Shown: positions 1 to 9,361 of the stretch, in pieces
Numbering within the stretch: the stretch's first letter is position 1
How the letters are laid out: the number at the start of each line of letters is the position of its first letter
DNA from: Eurosta solidaginis
Taxonomy: Eukaryota > Arthropoda > Insecta > Diptera > Tephritidae
Length of the DNA stretch: 64,000 nt
Direction: 5' to 3'
NCBI RefSeq assembly: GCF_040869045.1
Contig: NC_090319.1
Location: forward strand, 225,222,490-225,286,489
Translations under genes and position numbers: made by a program
The notes under the pieces: generated by a model
What the model saw: the letters and a program-made list of their open reading frames with translations, nothing else
Told to the model about the DNA's origin: nothing
Databases searched by the model: none

Positions 1-900
1 CAAAAAAAACATTAAGCTTACAATACCTGGATTTTTTTATACTCAGCGTGCTTTGCACACAGAGTATATTAACTTTGATTGGATAACGGTTGGTTGTACA
101 GGTATAAAGGAATCGAGATAGATATAGACTTCCATATATCAAAATTATCAGTATCGAAAAAAAATTTGATTGAGCCATGTCCGTCCGTTAGCACGATAAC
201 TTGAGTAAATATTGAGATATCTTCACCAAATTTGGTACACTAGGTTATCCGAACCCGGAATAGATTGGTATTGGAAATGAGCGAAATCGGATGATAACCA
301 CGGCCACTTTTTATATATATATAATTTTGGAAAACACAAAAAATCTGATAATTTAGTAAATAATATACTTAGAATGTTGAAATTTGACATGTGGACTGAT
401 ATTGAGACTCCTGATAAAAATTTGGAAAAAATTTTTAAAATTGGCGTGGCACCACCCACTTGTGATAAAATCAATTTTACAAATATTATTAATTATAAAT
501 CAAAAGCCGTTAAACCTATTGTAGTAAAATTCGGCAGGGAGGTTGCCTTTACTATAAGGAATGCTTTGAAGAAAAATTTACGAAATCGGTTAAGGACCAC
601 GCCCACTTTTATATAAAAGATTTTAAAAAGGGTCGTGGACGAATAAAATAAGCTATATCTTTGCAAAAAAGAGCTTTATATCAATGGTATTTCATTTCCC
701 AAGTATAACAACAAATAGGAAAAACTTCAAATTTAAAAAAATGGGGTGACACCGCCCTTTTTACGACTAAGCAATTTTCTGTATTTCGGGAGCCATAACT
801 CGAAGAAAAATTAACGGATCGTAATAAAATTGGGTACACAAATTTTCTCTATAGCAGGTAATATTTCTAGACAAAATGGGCGAGATCGGTTAAAGACCAC
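1..900. repeat. decayed ~300 bp dispersed repeat modules, no gene
   Basis: No convincing coding sequence. Three stretches, around 245-310, 525-615 and 815-900, share a degenerate phrase in which an aaatcgg-like motif leads into accac-gcccac-tttt. They are spaced about 300 bp apart, as if a ~300 bp unit had been tandemly copied and then diverged. The style resembles dispersed repeats common in fly intergenic DNA, but I cannot name the family. The LTR element that follows begins abruptly at 901, so this repeat appears to be its insertion target. Confidence 0.45.
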
Positions 901-1517
901 TGAAATGTTTAATAGTAAATAAAAGGAACTCTGACTTTGGAAGTCGGATAATGATTGATTTTATTAAAAGAAACTCTTTCCCTTTTATACATAATTTCTT
1001 AACCTATACATTCATTATTATTCTAATACTTACGAACTAAAGATATGTAGATTTGTATTAACAGTATGCATATATGTAAATTTGTATAAACGGTATGCAT
1101 ACATGTAGATTTGTATTAATAGTATGCATATATGTAGATTTGTATAAATGGTATGCATACATGTAGATTTGTATGCAAAGTCAGCAGATTGCTATTCATG
1201 TAAAATGTTTGTATATGAATATTTGGTTAATTCACATTATTGGTTGTATTTAAATATTTTGGTGGCAAACTAACATTGACGATCGGCAGTGTATTGGCCG
1301 GAGTGAGTGACTAAGCAAAATTTTTAATGTATGAACTGACAAGGGTTTCATATTCGGCATTCCATTTGTTGGCTTACCGCTGTGTTAGGTCAATGTAATT
1401 TATGTCGCATAATATTGTAATATGATTATGCTATTACAAAAATGTATTGGCATAGAAGTTCATGATGCGTGATGCCGCAAATGTTTTGCATAGGTGGACA
1501 GGACGTATAATGCTACA
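901..1517 (-). repeat. 3' LTR of the deleted 412/mdg1-like element
   Basis: Read on the minus strand this is 617 bp, from TGTAGCA at 1517 to TTTCA at 901. Its start matches the TGTAGCG start of the intact 412-like LTR, and it follows a polypurine-like tract (GGCGGATGG on the minus strand, 1518-1526). A minus-strand AATAAA near the inner end is a plausible polyadenylation signal. The outer ~245 bp recur at 5557-5800. Confidence 0.75.
1047..1175. repeat. 29 bp tandem repeat inside the LTR (4 copies)
   Basis: Four consecutive 29 bp units begin with gtagattt or gtaaattt and end in tatgcatatat or tatgcatacat (1047-1075, 1076-1104, 1105-1133, 1134-1162), followed by a partial fifth. The two endings alternate, so the higher-order period is 58 bp. 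The right LTR copy carries three such units from about 5704. Each unit contains the palindrome TATGCATA. Confidence 0.85.
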
Positions 1518-1532
1518 CCATCCGCCTTAGAA

Positions 1533-1579
1533 AAAGAGGATTATACAATTGTTTTGTGAACAATTGTATAAGACTCTTT
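1533..1579 (-). other. hairpin just upstream of the polypurine tract
   Basis: A long hairpin: outer 6 bp stem (1533-1538 with 1574-1579), a 2x2 internal loop, a perfect 13 bp inner stem (1541-1553 with 1559-1571) and a 5 nt loop. On the minus strand it ends 15 nt before the LTR start. Two other 412-like elements in the window have the same architecture in the same place with different sequence. Confidence 0.75.
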
Positions 1580-1874
1580 GTTCGAATTTAAATTAATGAC
1601 TTTGGTATTTTACTGTAAATTGATATTATAGTGAAAGAGTTTGTGTACTTTGTTTCTAATTTGCTGACCTTGATACTTTTATTATTTTTACATTTTATAT
1701 ATTTTTTTTCTTAACAATGTTTTGTACAAATCTTTTTTTTATAAAATTTTAACATAATTAATTTGTTTATTGGCCGTTAATGAATAAATATATATATTAT
1801 TCTGTTTTATGAACTCTAGGCCTGTTTTAAATAAAACAACTCCGTTTGTTGCTTATATGTATTTAATTTCGATA

Positions 1875-1903
1875 TTTCGATCTCAATCTGAGATCATCAT
1901 CAG
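1875..1903 (-). ncRNA. hammerhead-ribozyme-like core, left Penelope arm
   Basis: On the minus strand CTGATGA (1897-1903) is followed by one extra T, a perfect 7 bp hairpin with 3 nt loop (1879-1895) and GAAA (1875-1878). CUGAUGA–stem II–GAAA is the conserved core order of hammerhead ribozymes, and hammerheads are known in Penelope-like elements. The extra base before stem II and the lack of an obvious stem I keep confidence low. Confidence 0.35.
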
Positions 1904-2322
1904 GACTGTAATAAAAAACAATAAAAACACACATTCAATTACACATAAAAAACATATCCATCTCTTAAACATATTATATTTCACATAAAAACATGCTAAT
2001 CTACTTAAACATAATGCATAAGCGCGACTTACATCTTCCGCTGTGATGCAAAGACTAAAAATTATGAAGAAAAGTGATTATCGGAACCAACGAAAAAATA
2101 AACAGAGAGTGTAAACATGTAGATAATCAAATGAAATACCGTAATTGTAAACAAAAATTGAGAAAAATTTACAACAATAATATGGCAAGCGGCGAAAATA
2201 ATAATACTGTAGGTATGCATACAAGTAATCAGGTGTATAGTTATTGTACCAAGGCACAGAAACTACATGAGTGTGCATGTGCAGAGAATGGAGCAAATTG
2301 TTATTATTTTTGTTTTATTTTA

Positions 2323-2885
2323 TCAAGAGTATTGATTGTGCTTTAAAATCAGGTTGCGGTAGGCGTAAGCACAATGATCCGTGTCAGCCTTAAAATTCAT
2401 CCTTCTATCATTAGGGGTGTTCACTATGTGAAGCATTTCTAAAGTAAAACGCTTATGATAATTTTTCTCCTCTTCCAAAATTTTGATATTTTCGAAATCC
2501 GGGTAATGTCCGGTATCCTGACAATGAGATGATAGAGCCGTTTTGTTGTCAGAAAAATTGTTCCTTAATTTTATATTGGATTTGTGAGCGGATATCCTTG
2601 TCTTCAGTTTTGATTTTGTAGTACCCACATATACTTTCTCGCATACGTGGGACCCGTCGCCGTTGCAAGGAATCCTATAAACAACATCCGATTTTTCTTG
2701 TATTGGTATTGGGTCTTTTAATCTGCTGAACACCTTTTTTAAAGAATTGCTGTAGGTAAATGCTAGCTGAACATTATCCATATCATACATTTTAGAATGT
2801 TTGATCCTTTCTGAAAGCCCAGGGATATATGTGACGGATTTAAAGATTTTGGCATTTTGATTTTTCTCCTTATTATCTTTACCTA
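2323..2885 (-). pseudogene. Penelope-like polyprotein C-terminus: RT remnant plus GIY-YIG endonuclease (left arm)
   Basis: The minus-strand frame, open up to 2955, reads through the end of the reverse transcriptase region (YIPGLSERIK) and a linker (VVYRIPC) into a GIY-YIG endonuclease with YVGTTKSKL and the conserved arginine and histidine in KTRISAHKSN. It stops at 2323. Penelope-like elements fuse a telomerase-like RT to a GIY-YIG nuclease that nicks the target DNA. The N-terminal RT core is missing, so this copy cannot be autonomous, although the endonuclease part is uninterrupted. The first ~23 codons of the open frame lie in the spacer between the arms and are not Penelope sequence. Confidence 0.85.
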
Positions 2886-2932
2886 GACGCGAGTAATAAT
2901 TATATATAAGTTTGTTCACTAATTTAATTGGT

Positions 2933-3434
2933 AAGATAATAAGGAGAAAAATCAAAATGCCAAAATCTTTAAATCCGTCACATATATCCCTGGGCTTTCA
3001 GAAAGGATCAAACATTCAAAAATGTATGATATGGATTAAAAGACCCAAAACCAATACAAGAAAAATCGGATGTTGTTTATAGGATTCCTTGCAACGGCGA
3101 CGGGTCCCACGTATGCGAGAAAGTATATGTGGGTACTACAAAATCAAAACTGAAGACAAGGATATCCGCTCACAAATCCAATATAAAATTAAGGAACAAT
3201 TTTTCTGACAACAAAACGGCTCTATCATCTCATTGTAAGGATACCGGACATTACCCGGATTTCGAAAATATCAAAATTTTGGAAGAGGAGAAAAATTATC
3301 ATAAGCGTTTTACTTTAGAAATGCTTCACATAGTGAACACCCCTAATGATAGAAGGATGAATTTTAAGGCTGACACGGATCATTGTGCTTACGCCTACCG
3401 CAACCTGATTTTAAAGCACAATCAATACTCTTGA
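2933..3434 (+). pseudogene. Penelope-like GIY-YIG endonuclease fragment (right arm)
   Basis: This plus-strand copy is the mirror of the left arm. Relative to it, ~60 bp between the RT remnant and the GIY-YIG domain are deleted (around 3037), which breaks the upstream frame with a stop. From 3129 the endonuclease frame is open to 3434 and nearly identical to the left copy (lysine for glutamine before DTGHYP). 5'-truncated and not functional by itself. Confidence 0.85.
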
Positions 3435-3853
3435 TAAAATAAAACAAAAATAAAAACAATTTGCTCCATTCTCTGCACATGCACACTCATGTAGTTTCTG
3501 TGCCTTGGTACAATAACTATACACCTGATTACTTGTATGCATACCTACAGTATTATTATTTTCGCCGCTTGCCATATTATTGTTGTAAATTTTTCTCAAT
3601 TTTTGTTTACAATTACGGTATTTCATTTGATTATCTACATGTTTACACTCTCTGTTTATTTTTTCGTTGGTTCCGATAATCACTTTTCTTCATAATTTTT
3701 AGTCTTTGCATCACAGCGGAAGATGTAAGTCGCGCTTATGCATTATGTTTAAGTAGATTAGCATGTTTTTATGTGAAATATAATATGTTTAAGAGATGGA
3801 TATGTTTTTTATGTGTAATTGAATGTGTGTTTTTATTGTTTTTTATTACAGTC

Positions 3854-3882
3854 CTGATGATGATCTCAGATTGAGATCGAAA
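3854..3882 (+). ncRNA. hammerhead-ribozyme-like core, right Penelope arm
   Basis: Mirror copy: CTGATGA 3854-3860, T, 7 bp stem 3862-3868 with 3872-3878, GAAA 3879-3882. A possible 4 bp stem III (ATAT with ATAT) lies just downstream. A convincing stem I is not visible, so cleavage activity is uncertain. Confidence 0.35.
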
Positions 3883-4281
3883 TATCGAAATTAAATACAT
3901 ATAAGCAACAAACGGAGTTGTTTTATTTAAAACAGGCCTAGAGCCCATAAAACAGAATAATATATATATATAAAATTTTAAATTTAACGATTATTTTACT
4001 TATTTTATTTATTTTCTATATTTTACTTATTTTACAGCCGGATTTTAAATGTGTCGACCCACCTAAAATCCTCCTGTTTCTAGAAGTTGTTATTAAATAA
4101 CCGAGTAAATTGGAATGCTTATTTTACGATTATTTGCTTTACATTATTAAAAGGTGTTTCAAATGTGTTTAAGCCTATTCTTATGAATTATTAGTTCCTT
4201 ATCGTTATTGTTCCTATTACTAGTTTCTTCTCTATGTGGTATTAAAGTAAAATTGTTATTTTTGTCAATTTTCTTTACCTT

Positions 4282-4512
4282 CTACTTTCCTTTATATCTA
4301 CTGTCTAGCTTATGGCTAGCTTCTTCTCTATCTAATACTAGATTACCTATTTTTATTTCCTTACTGGTGCTACTTTTATCATAATTAACTTTTTGTTTTT
4401 CTTTAGCTTCTTTCACTAATTTTCTAGCTCTTTGTTGTGCTATTTGAAGTCTATATTTAACTTCTTTATCATATGCTTCGTGATTATACACTGGGCTTAT
4501 TTTATTCTCCAA
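4282..4512 (-). pseudogene. 412/mdg1-like integrase C-terminal fragment
   Basis: A 76-codon minus-strand frame resembles the integrase C-terminus of the two other 412-like elements here: start of the tail (ISPVYNHEAYDKEVKYRL), a coiled basic stretch (ARKLVKEAKEK), then EIKIGNLVLDREEASHK. The final GPY/F part is lost. It is all that remains of gag-pol in the 901-5800 element. The next sequence upstream (4513-4980) is already leader-like, so one large deletion seems to have removed gag through most of integrase. Confidence 0.75.
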
Positions 4513-4801
4513 TACATTTTAATTTTATTCCTACTCCTTTTTTTCATGAAATTTTCTTTGAAAAGGAGCGTATAACATTTTATTTATGTTTCGATTCCTA
4601 CTTTAAAAAAAAATTCCTAAGCAAAAACTTTCGTTTTTGCTCATAGTTTAGCGTCCATAAAGGCCGCCCAATTTGTTTCTAAGACTTAATGTTAATTTTA
4701 TATACTTAATTGCATCTGATTATATTGTGGTTTTCTTCATCCAAAACGGAAATCCTTGTGGTTTTGTTGCCAATCTGATATGTTAATGTGGTATTCCGCT
4801 T

Positions 4802-4953
4802 CCCTATGCGATTTGGTGAAAAATTTATTTGTCCATCTCCATTGCCATTTCTATTCCACTCTTTATGCGGTTTGACGAAAAAGTTTTTTATCTATCTCCA
4901 TTACCATTTCTATTTCACTCTTTATGCGGTTCGATGAAAAATTTTTTTATCCA
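4802..4953. repeat. 60 bp tandem repeat, ~2.5 copies
   Basis: Units starting near 4802, 4861 and 4921 share tatgcggttygaygaaaaa and the phrase ccat-tkccatttctat. Period ~60 bp, last copy partial. It lies in what was the 5' leader of the minus-strand LTR element. Confidence 0.75.
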
Positions 4954-4984
4954 GTTCGAATTTTTCCATTGGTTAACTTCGGTT

Positions 4985-5338
4985 AACCGTGGTGTGATGG
5001 TAGCGTGCTCCGCCTACCACACCGTATGCCCTGGGTTCACACCCCGGGCAAAGCAACATCAAAATTTTAGAAATAAGGTTTTTCAATTAGAAGAAAATTT
5101 TTCTAAGTGGGGTCGCCCCTCGGCAGTGTTTGGCAAGCGCTCCGGGTGTATTTCTGCCATGAAAACCTCTCAGTGAAAGCTCATCTGTCTTGCAGATGCC
5201 GTTCGGAGTCGGCATAAAACATGTAGGTCCCGTCCGGCCGATTTATAGGGAAAATCAATAGGAGCACGATGCAAATTGGAAGAGAAGTTCGGCCTTAGAT
5301 CTCTTCGGAGGTTATCGCGCCTTACATTTATTTATTTT
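4985..5338 (+). mobile_element. tRNA-derived SINE with 12 bp target-site duplication
   Basis: The 5' part looks like a tRNA gene: A-box-like TGGTAGCGTGC at 4998-5008 and B-box-like GGTTCACACCC at 5034-5044, the right spacing for an internal RNA polymerase III promoter. A ~250 bp body ends in an ATTTATTTATTTTTT-type tail. It is flanked by TTAACTTCGGTT at 4973-4984 and 5339-5350, a perfect 12 bp target duplication that proves retrotransposition at this site. It is inserted in the leader of the minus-strand LTR element. I recognise the body only as a common higher-fly repeat and give no family name. Confidence 0.88.
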
Positions 5339-5540
5339 TTAACTTCGGTTTGTTTTTCAAATAATACAATTCCTTCCACCAGTATGTCCTGCTTTTTGGC
5401 CCGAGTTTGTGGCCATTCATTTTTATTAAATACAAAAACTTGGCAGGATCTCTGGTCAAATTTTTATGCTCATTAGGGATCGAACTGGCAGGATATTTTC
5501 CAGTCAGATCGTTTTTAGCAGTTGTGCTGATTTGATCTGA

Positions 5541-5556
5541 ACTGTCAGGACCGCCA
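5541..5556 (-). other. primer binding site of the minus-strand LTR element
   Basis: On the minus strand TGGCGGTCCTGACAG directly follows the LTR end. It resembles TGGCGACCGTGACG, the PBS of the intact 412-like element in this window, a type associated with tRNA-Arg priming in the 412/mdg1 lineage. Two differences are consistent with age. Confidence 0.65.
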
Positions 5557-5800
5557 TGAAATGTTTAATAGTAAATAAAAGAAACTCTGACTTTAGAAGT
5601 CGGATAATTATTGATTTTATTAAAAGAAATTCTTTCCCTTTTATACATAATTTCTTAACCTATACATTCATAATTATTCTAATACTTACGAACTAAAGAT
5701 ACGTAGATTTGTATTAATAGTATGCATATATGTAAATTTGTATAAACGGTATGCATACATGTAGATTTGTATTAATAGTATACATATATGTAGATTTGTA
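5557..5800 (-). repeat. 5' LTR fragment (R/U5 side) of the minus-strand element
   Basis: Repeats 901-1145 closely, including the outer TG, the AATAAA-containing segment and three 29 bp units. Similarity stops near 5800, where AT-rich repeat DNA begins, so the U3 side is missing. Confidence 0.75.
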
Positions 5801-5832
5801 TTTATACCTTACTATACTTATATATACTTATA

Positions 5833-6360
5833 CTACCTTTCTAAAAAAAATTTTTTTTTTTAATCGCTTGGTCTTTGAAGTGTTTTCCCAGTTTGAAAAA
5901 AAAAAATTTAGAAAAAAATTAAAATTTTTTTTTTCTTTCAGTGTAATATAGAATCTTTACAGTATATGTTTTCAAAGGTGATTTTAATACCTTTCTAACG
6001 GTATAAAAATTTTTCAAATTGGTTGATTAATTTACGCGTGATATCCAAATATGAGAAAGTAACCAAGAGATGCAATTACTTAAAAAAAAATTCAAAAAAA
6101 AAAAAAAAAACCCCATTTTAGTTTTCAGATATGTTATATATATTAAATAGACCTTTCTAAAATAAAATTTTATTTTTCAAAATCGCTTGATCTTTGAAGT
6201 GTTTTTTCAGTTTTAAATTTTATTTAAAAAATATTTTTTTTTTCAGTGTACTAAAAATTTTTACAGTGTTTTTTTGAAAGCTTATTTCAATACCTTTCTA
6301 ATGGTATGAAGATCTTTGAAATCGGTAAAGCCATTCCGTAGTAATCACACTTTAAAAGTA
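5833..6360. repeat. ~310 bp tandem duplication, AT-rich
   Basis: Two diverged units share the order: acctttctaaaa, a T-run, atcgcttg-tctttgaagtg, a second T-run ending in tttcagtgta, and aatacctttctaa-ggtat. They start near 5833 and 6148. No coding potential. Confidence 0.6.
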
Positions 6361-6965
6361 CCTATTATCGTCATTTTTCTAATATTTTCGGATATTTCGA
6401 TACCTTGCCACGCCCACAATTTTTCGAAAATGCTATTTCTAAAAATGAGGTTGTGTTTGGGTGGGTAAGATGTAACCCCATGCAAAATTTCATCAAATTC
6501 TGAGGGGGTCGGGTTCAAAATGTACGTTTTTTCAGCCTTTGATATGAAATTCATCATAAATGGTATGCATTAGGGCGGGTCGATTTGTGGGGAGGCAAAA
6601 AAATCGCCCATTGCTCTGTGAAAATCATATTCTAGGGATCAAAATAAGAAACTTTGCCGAAGGAGCCATACCTCTAAAACGAATTATGGTGTCCCCCAAT
6701 TTGGGTTGAACTTATGGGTAGGGGCAAATTTTGAAAAATCCCACTTTGACCCATTTAGAGTGCTCCAATCGAGTCCAAATGTATGACCGACCCCCACTAA
6801 CTTTGGAGGCCCGACCCACCGATGTCAGTGGCACACCCCCTGGAACCCCCCTGGGGGTTCACAATACAAACATTTCAAAAAATCGCCGTATTTGCACTTT
6901 ACATGAAAAAATCAGCGAAATGCCTATGTTTTTTCTTTTTGGAGTTTATTTTTCTCTTTAGAAAT
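6361..6965. repeat. dispersed-repeat-like block with GC-rich palindrome, no gene
   Basis: No supported gene. The block contains ccacgcccac, a gggtcggg- and agggcgggtcg-rich stretch and, near 6841-6860, the palindrome GAACCCCCCTGGGGGTTC. The base composition differs sharply from the T-rich DNA before it. I read it as part of an unclassified dispersed repeat. Confidence 0.4.
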
Positions 6966-7173
6966 TTATTTAGTCAGAACTTATGTAAATGAAAAAATGA
7001 ATTTAACTTAGTAATAGAAAAGAAATTTAAAAAAACTATTAGAAATGAAGGTATCACTGTGACACAATTGCAGATCGTAAAATTGCTTGTGTTGTTTTTT
7101 TTAAGCCACCACAAGACACAGCAGGTATAATTGAAATTACCATTTCATTCTTATTACCTCGTCTCGTAGACCA

Positions 7174-7180
7174 TATATAA
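7174..7180 (+). promoter_or_regulatory. TATA box candidate for the 7309 gene remnant
   Basis: TATATAA lies ~130 bp before the ATG at 7309, with a fly-initiator-like caacagttttt about 10-15 bp further on. Only a motif match; the gene is broken and may not be transcribed. Confidence 0.35.
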
Positions 7181-7308
7181 CGCAACAGTTTTTGTGAATG
7201 CATTAAGTCGTTGTGAAGAGCTCAAAGTGTGAAGTGCTAATTTCAGATAAAAAAATATTTCAAAAAAAATAATAAGTGAAGTGACCATTCCAAATCAAAA
7301 AGTTTACA

Positions 7309-9361
7309 ATGAATCCACCATCCTCTACACCGCAAGATGAAGCAACTACATCAACAACTATCGAAAACCCAATGAGTCATATACCCAAGCATGATGTTAC
7401 TGTTTTTGGTGTGTCTACTGATTTAACTGATCTTAATTTACCAACCCATCGGGATATCTTGAGATATTATTTTTACTTAAGCGAACGTGCTAAAACAGAA
7501 CAAAAAAAGTTTTCCATTAAATCATTCATTATTCAAGTACAAGATAAGTTGATTGGAATTTGGGAAAAACTTGGTATGGAAATAATGCTGAAAAAAAGTG
7601 TATTTAATAAATTGAATAAATTGCTTGACAAGTATCAAGAGCAAATTAAGAGAAGAAACAACACCCAACAATTTACAGTGTATGTAAAATCTCTGGAAAA
7701 AATTTTTTACATTGGAACATGTAAATGCGATTTGAAGGCAGCTCCATGTGCATGCGGCTGGGTGGTTCCCGAACGCATCAAAGAGTTCATGCACGATCAA
7801 CATAATCAGAGAAGACAAACAATGGATACATTTATGATAGAAATTGAAGAGCAAGGAGCAACGTCTATGTCATCAATGCCAACATAACAAGATCCCGATG
7901 ATTCAACATACGCACCGCCACCGGTTCAAGAAGATATGGATAGAAGCACAAGTTCACAATACACAGAGAGATACGATTGTTTTAACTTTGCCTTGGTATG
8001 TGACAGATTTGGTGTGCCTCACAGAGTAGCATCAGCATTGAGAACCGCTCTTTTGCAAGATTTTAAAATTAAATATAAGCATGGGAAACCTCTCATCATG
8101 GATAAATCGAAAGTTCGCAGAGAAAAAGAGAAATGCAGACAATAAGTGCTTCGCAAACGGTTAGATGATACCAATTTGTTAGCGTTTTCATTCGATGGCA
8201 GAAAAGATGATACTTCAACGATAGATAAAATTGATGAGAAGTATCATACTAGGATGGTAAAAGAACCTCATCTTGTTATTTTGAGAGAACCCAATTCTGA
8301 ATTGATTGGTTACGTAAGACTGGAACATGAAACCGCTGAATACAAAACAACCAAATTAAATGGTTTTTTCAACGATAAAAATATATCACTGGATGCATTA
8401 ATTGGAATATGCACTGACGGTGAGCCAACAAACACTGGGCCACACGGTGGAATTATACGACGATTCGAATTGCTGTTAAAAAGACCATTGCATTGGTTCG
8501 TTTGCCTTCTACATTTCAACGAACTTCCGTTTCGGCATTTGTTTGAAGCTTTGGATAAATCAACCAGCACTGGACCAAGATCGGCAACCGGAAAACTGAG
8601 CCGTCAAATCGAAACTTGTGAAACTCTTCCGGTAAGTTATTGCTATCACTCATTTATTATAATTGTCAACCACTTTTAATTATTTTATTATTATACATTT
8701 TGAGGTGGTGGACGGCTTCCAGAAAATTGAGTTGCAAAATATGCCCCCTGCTCCAGAAAAAATTGAATTTTCCACCGATTCGAAGTACTTATACGACATG
8801 GCCCATGCAATTTCTCGCGGCGTGGTTCCGGTGGATCTGGCTTACATCAAACCAGGGAAAATTGTATATTCTCGGTGGCTCACCAAGATTATTGCGATTA
8901 TATGTGACAACGGAAAATCCGGAATTTATAATTAAATGTTATGTGCCAATGTACTTCAATATCAAGTATTACAGCTCCGTCGTGTACGGCAGTGCATTAT
9001 TTTTCAAGTTCATTGGTTGGTCACGATTTCTAGAACCTCGTTTACACAAAATTGTCAATCAAGTAATTATAATTCATATTATGCGCATTCGGAAAATATC
9101 TTGTTATCAATGTTGTTTGATGATAGCAAAGGAAAGCGCGACTGTGCCATCAAGAAAATTCTACGCTATCGAACCGATGTTGACGAGCCAAAGGAACTTA
9201 GAGTTTATTAAAAACTAGATATAAACTTTAAAAGTTATACGGAAATGATCAATTTGAATGATATAAATATCGTATTTGAACCACCATTCACGCGAAGCAT
9301 TCCGTACGATACATTGAAAGAATATTTAAATCAAGATGATCCACCGTTTAATGATCCAAAA
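7309..9361 (+). pseudogene. decayed intron-containing gene of an uncharacterised family, possibly transposase-derived
   Basis: From ATG 7309 one frame runs to the splice donor at 8631, broken by two TAA codons (7885-7887, 8143-8145). Exon 2 (from 8705) continues in phase. It then needs frame changes near 8880 and 9060 and has another TAA at 9209. Conserved-looking pieces in order: a helical N-terminal region, a cysteine cluster (CKCDLKAAPCACGW), SFDGRKDD, then CTDGEPTN followed by VCLLHFNELPFRHLF. The two acidic motifs at that spacing recall an RNase H-fold DDE transposase (hAT-like order), and I have seen similar uncharacterised proteins in other arthropods; both points are inference. The 3' end is cut at ~9361 where BEL/Pao sequence begins. 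Confidence 0.6.
8632..8704 (+). other. intron of the 7309 gene remnant (73 bp, GT-AG)
   Basis: Donor CCG|gtaagt at 8631/8632 and acceptor ttttgag|GTG at 8704/8705. Exon 1 length from the ATG is a multiple of three and exon 2 continues the same protein. The short length and AT-rich tract before the acceptor fit a fly intron. Its retention shows the gene is not a processed copy. Confidence 0.75.

Larger units (their letters stand above)
1785..3975. mobile_element. Penelope-like element pair in inverted orientation
   Basis: Two 5'-truncated Penelope-like copies face each other: left arm ~1785-2885 (minus strand) and right arm ~2931-3975 (plus strand), separated by ~45 bp of unrelated AT-rich DNA. 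The arms share the GIY-YIG endonuclease coding region, the 3' UTR and the terminal sequence out to the AT-rich ends. Penelope elements often carry terminal repeats and end up in such arrangements. The right arm lacks a ~60 bp coding segment kept on the left and has scattered substitutions. The pair lies inside the deleted minus-strand LTR element. Confidence 0.85.
901..5800 (-). mobile_element. internally deleted 412/mdg1-like LTR retrotransposon, minus strand
   Basis: Two copies of the same ~240 bp sequence start with TG at 901 and 5557. Read on the minus strand they are LTR 3' ends (…CATTTCA). Next to the right copy lies a primer-binding-site-like sequence, and next to the left one a polypurine tract, which fixes the element as minus-strand with its 5' LTR on the right. 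Only an integrase C-terminal fragment (4282-4512) remains of the coding region; gag and most of pol are gone. The body was later invaded by a Penelope inverted pair (1785-3975) and a SINE (4985-5338). The assignment rests on the PBS, the integrase fragment and the PPT, all similar to the intact 412-like element at 48584-57203. Confidence 0.75.

Noticed and set aside
1047..1175. CRISPR-like regularly spaced repeats
   Set aside because: Units are directly adjacent without unique spacers, AT-rich, inside an LTR of a eukaryotic element.
2074..3683. Mirror-image small open frames outside the GIY-YIG region on both Penelope arms
   Set aside because: They lie in the 3' UTR of the two copies, appear twice only because the arms are inverted copies, and show no protein signature.
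3861..3930. Complete hammerhead with stems I and III
   Set aside because: A 4 bp stem III can be drawn, but no matching stem I was found, so only the core motif is claimed.
4985..5060. A tRNA gene
   Set aside because: A- and B-box are present but the acceptor and other arms do not fold as a canonical tRNA, and TSD plus tail show it is the head of a SINE.
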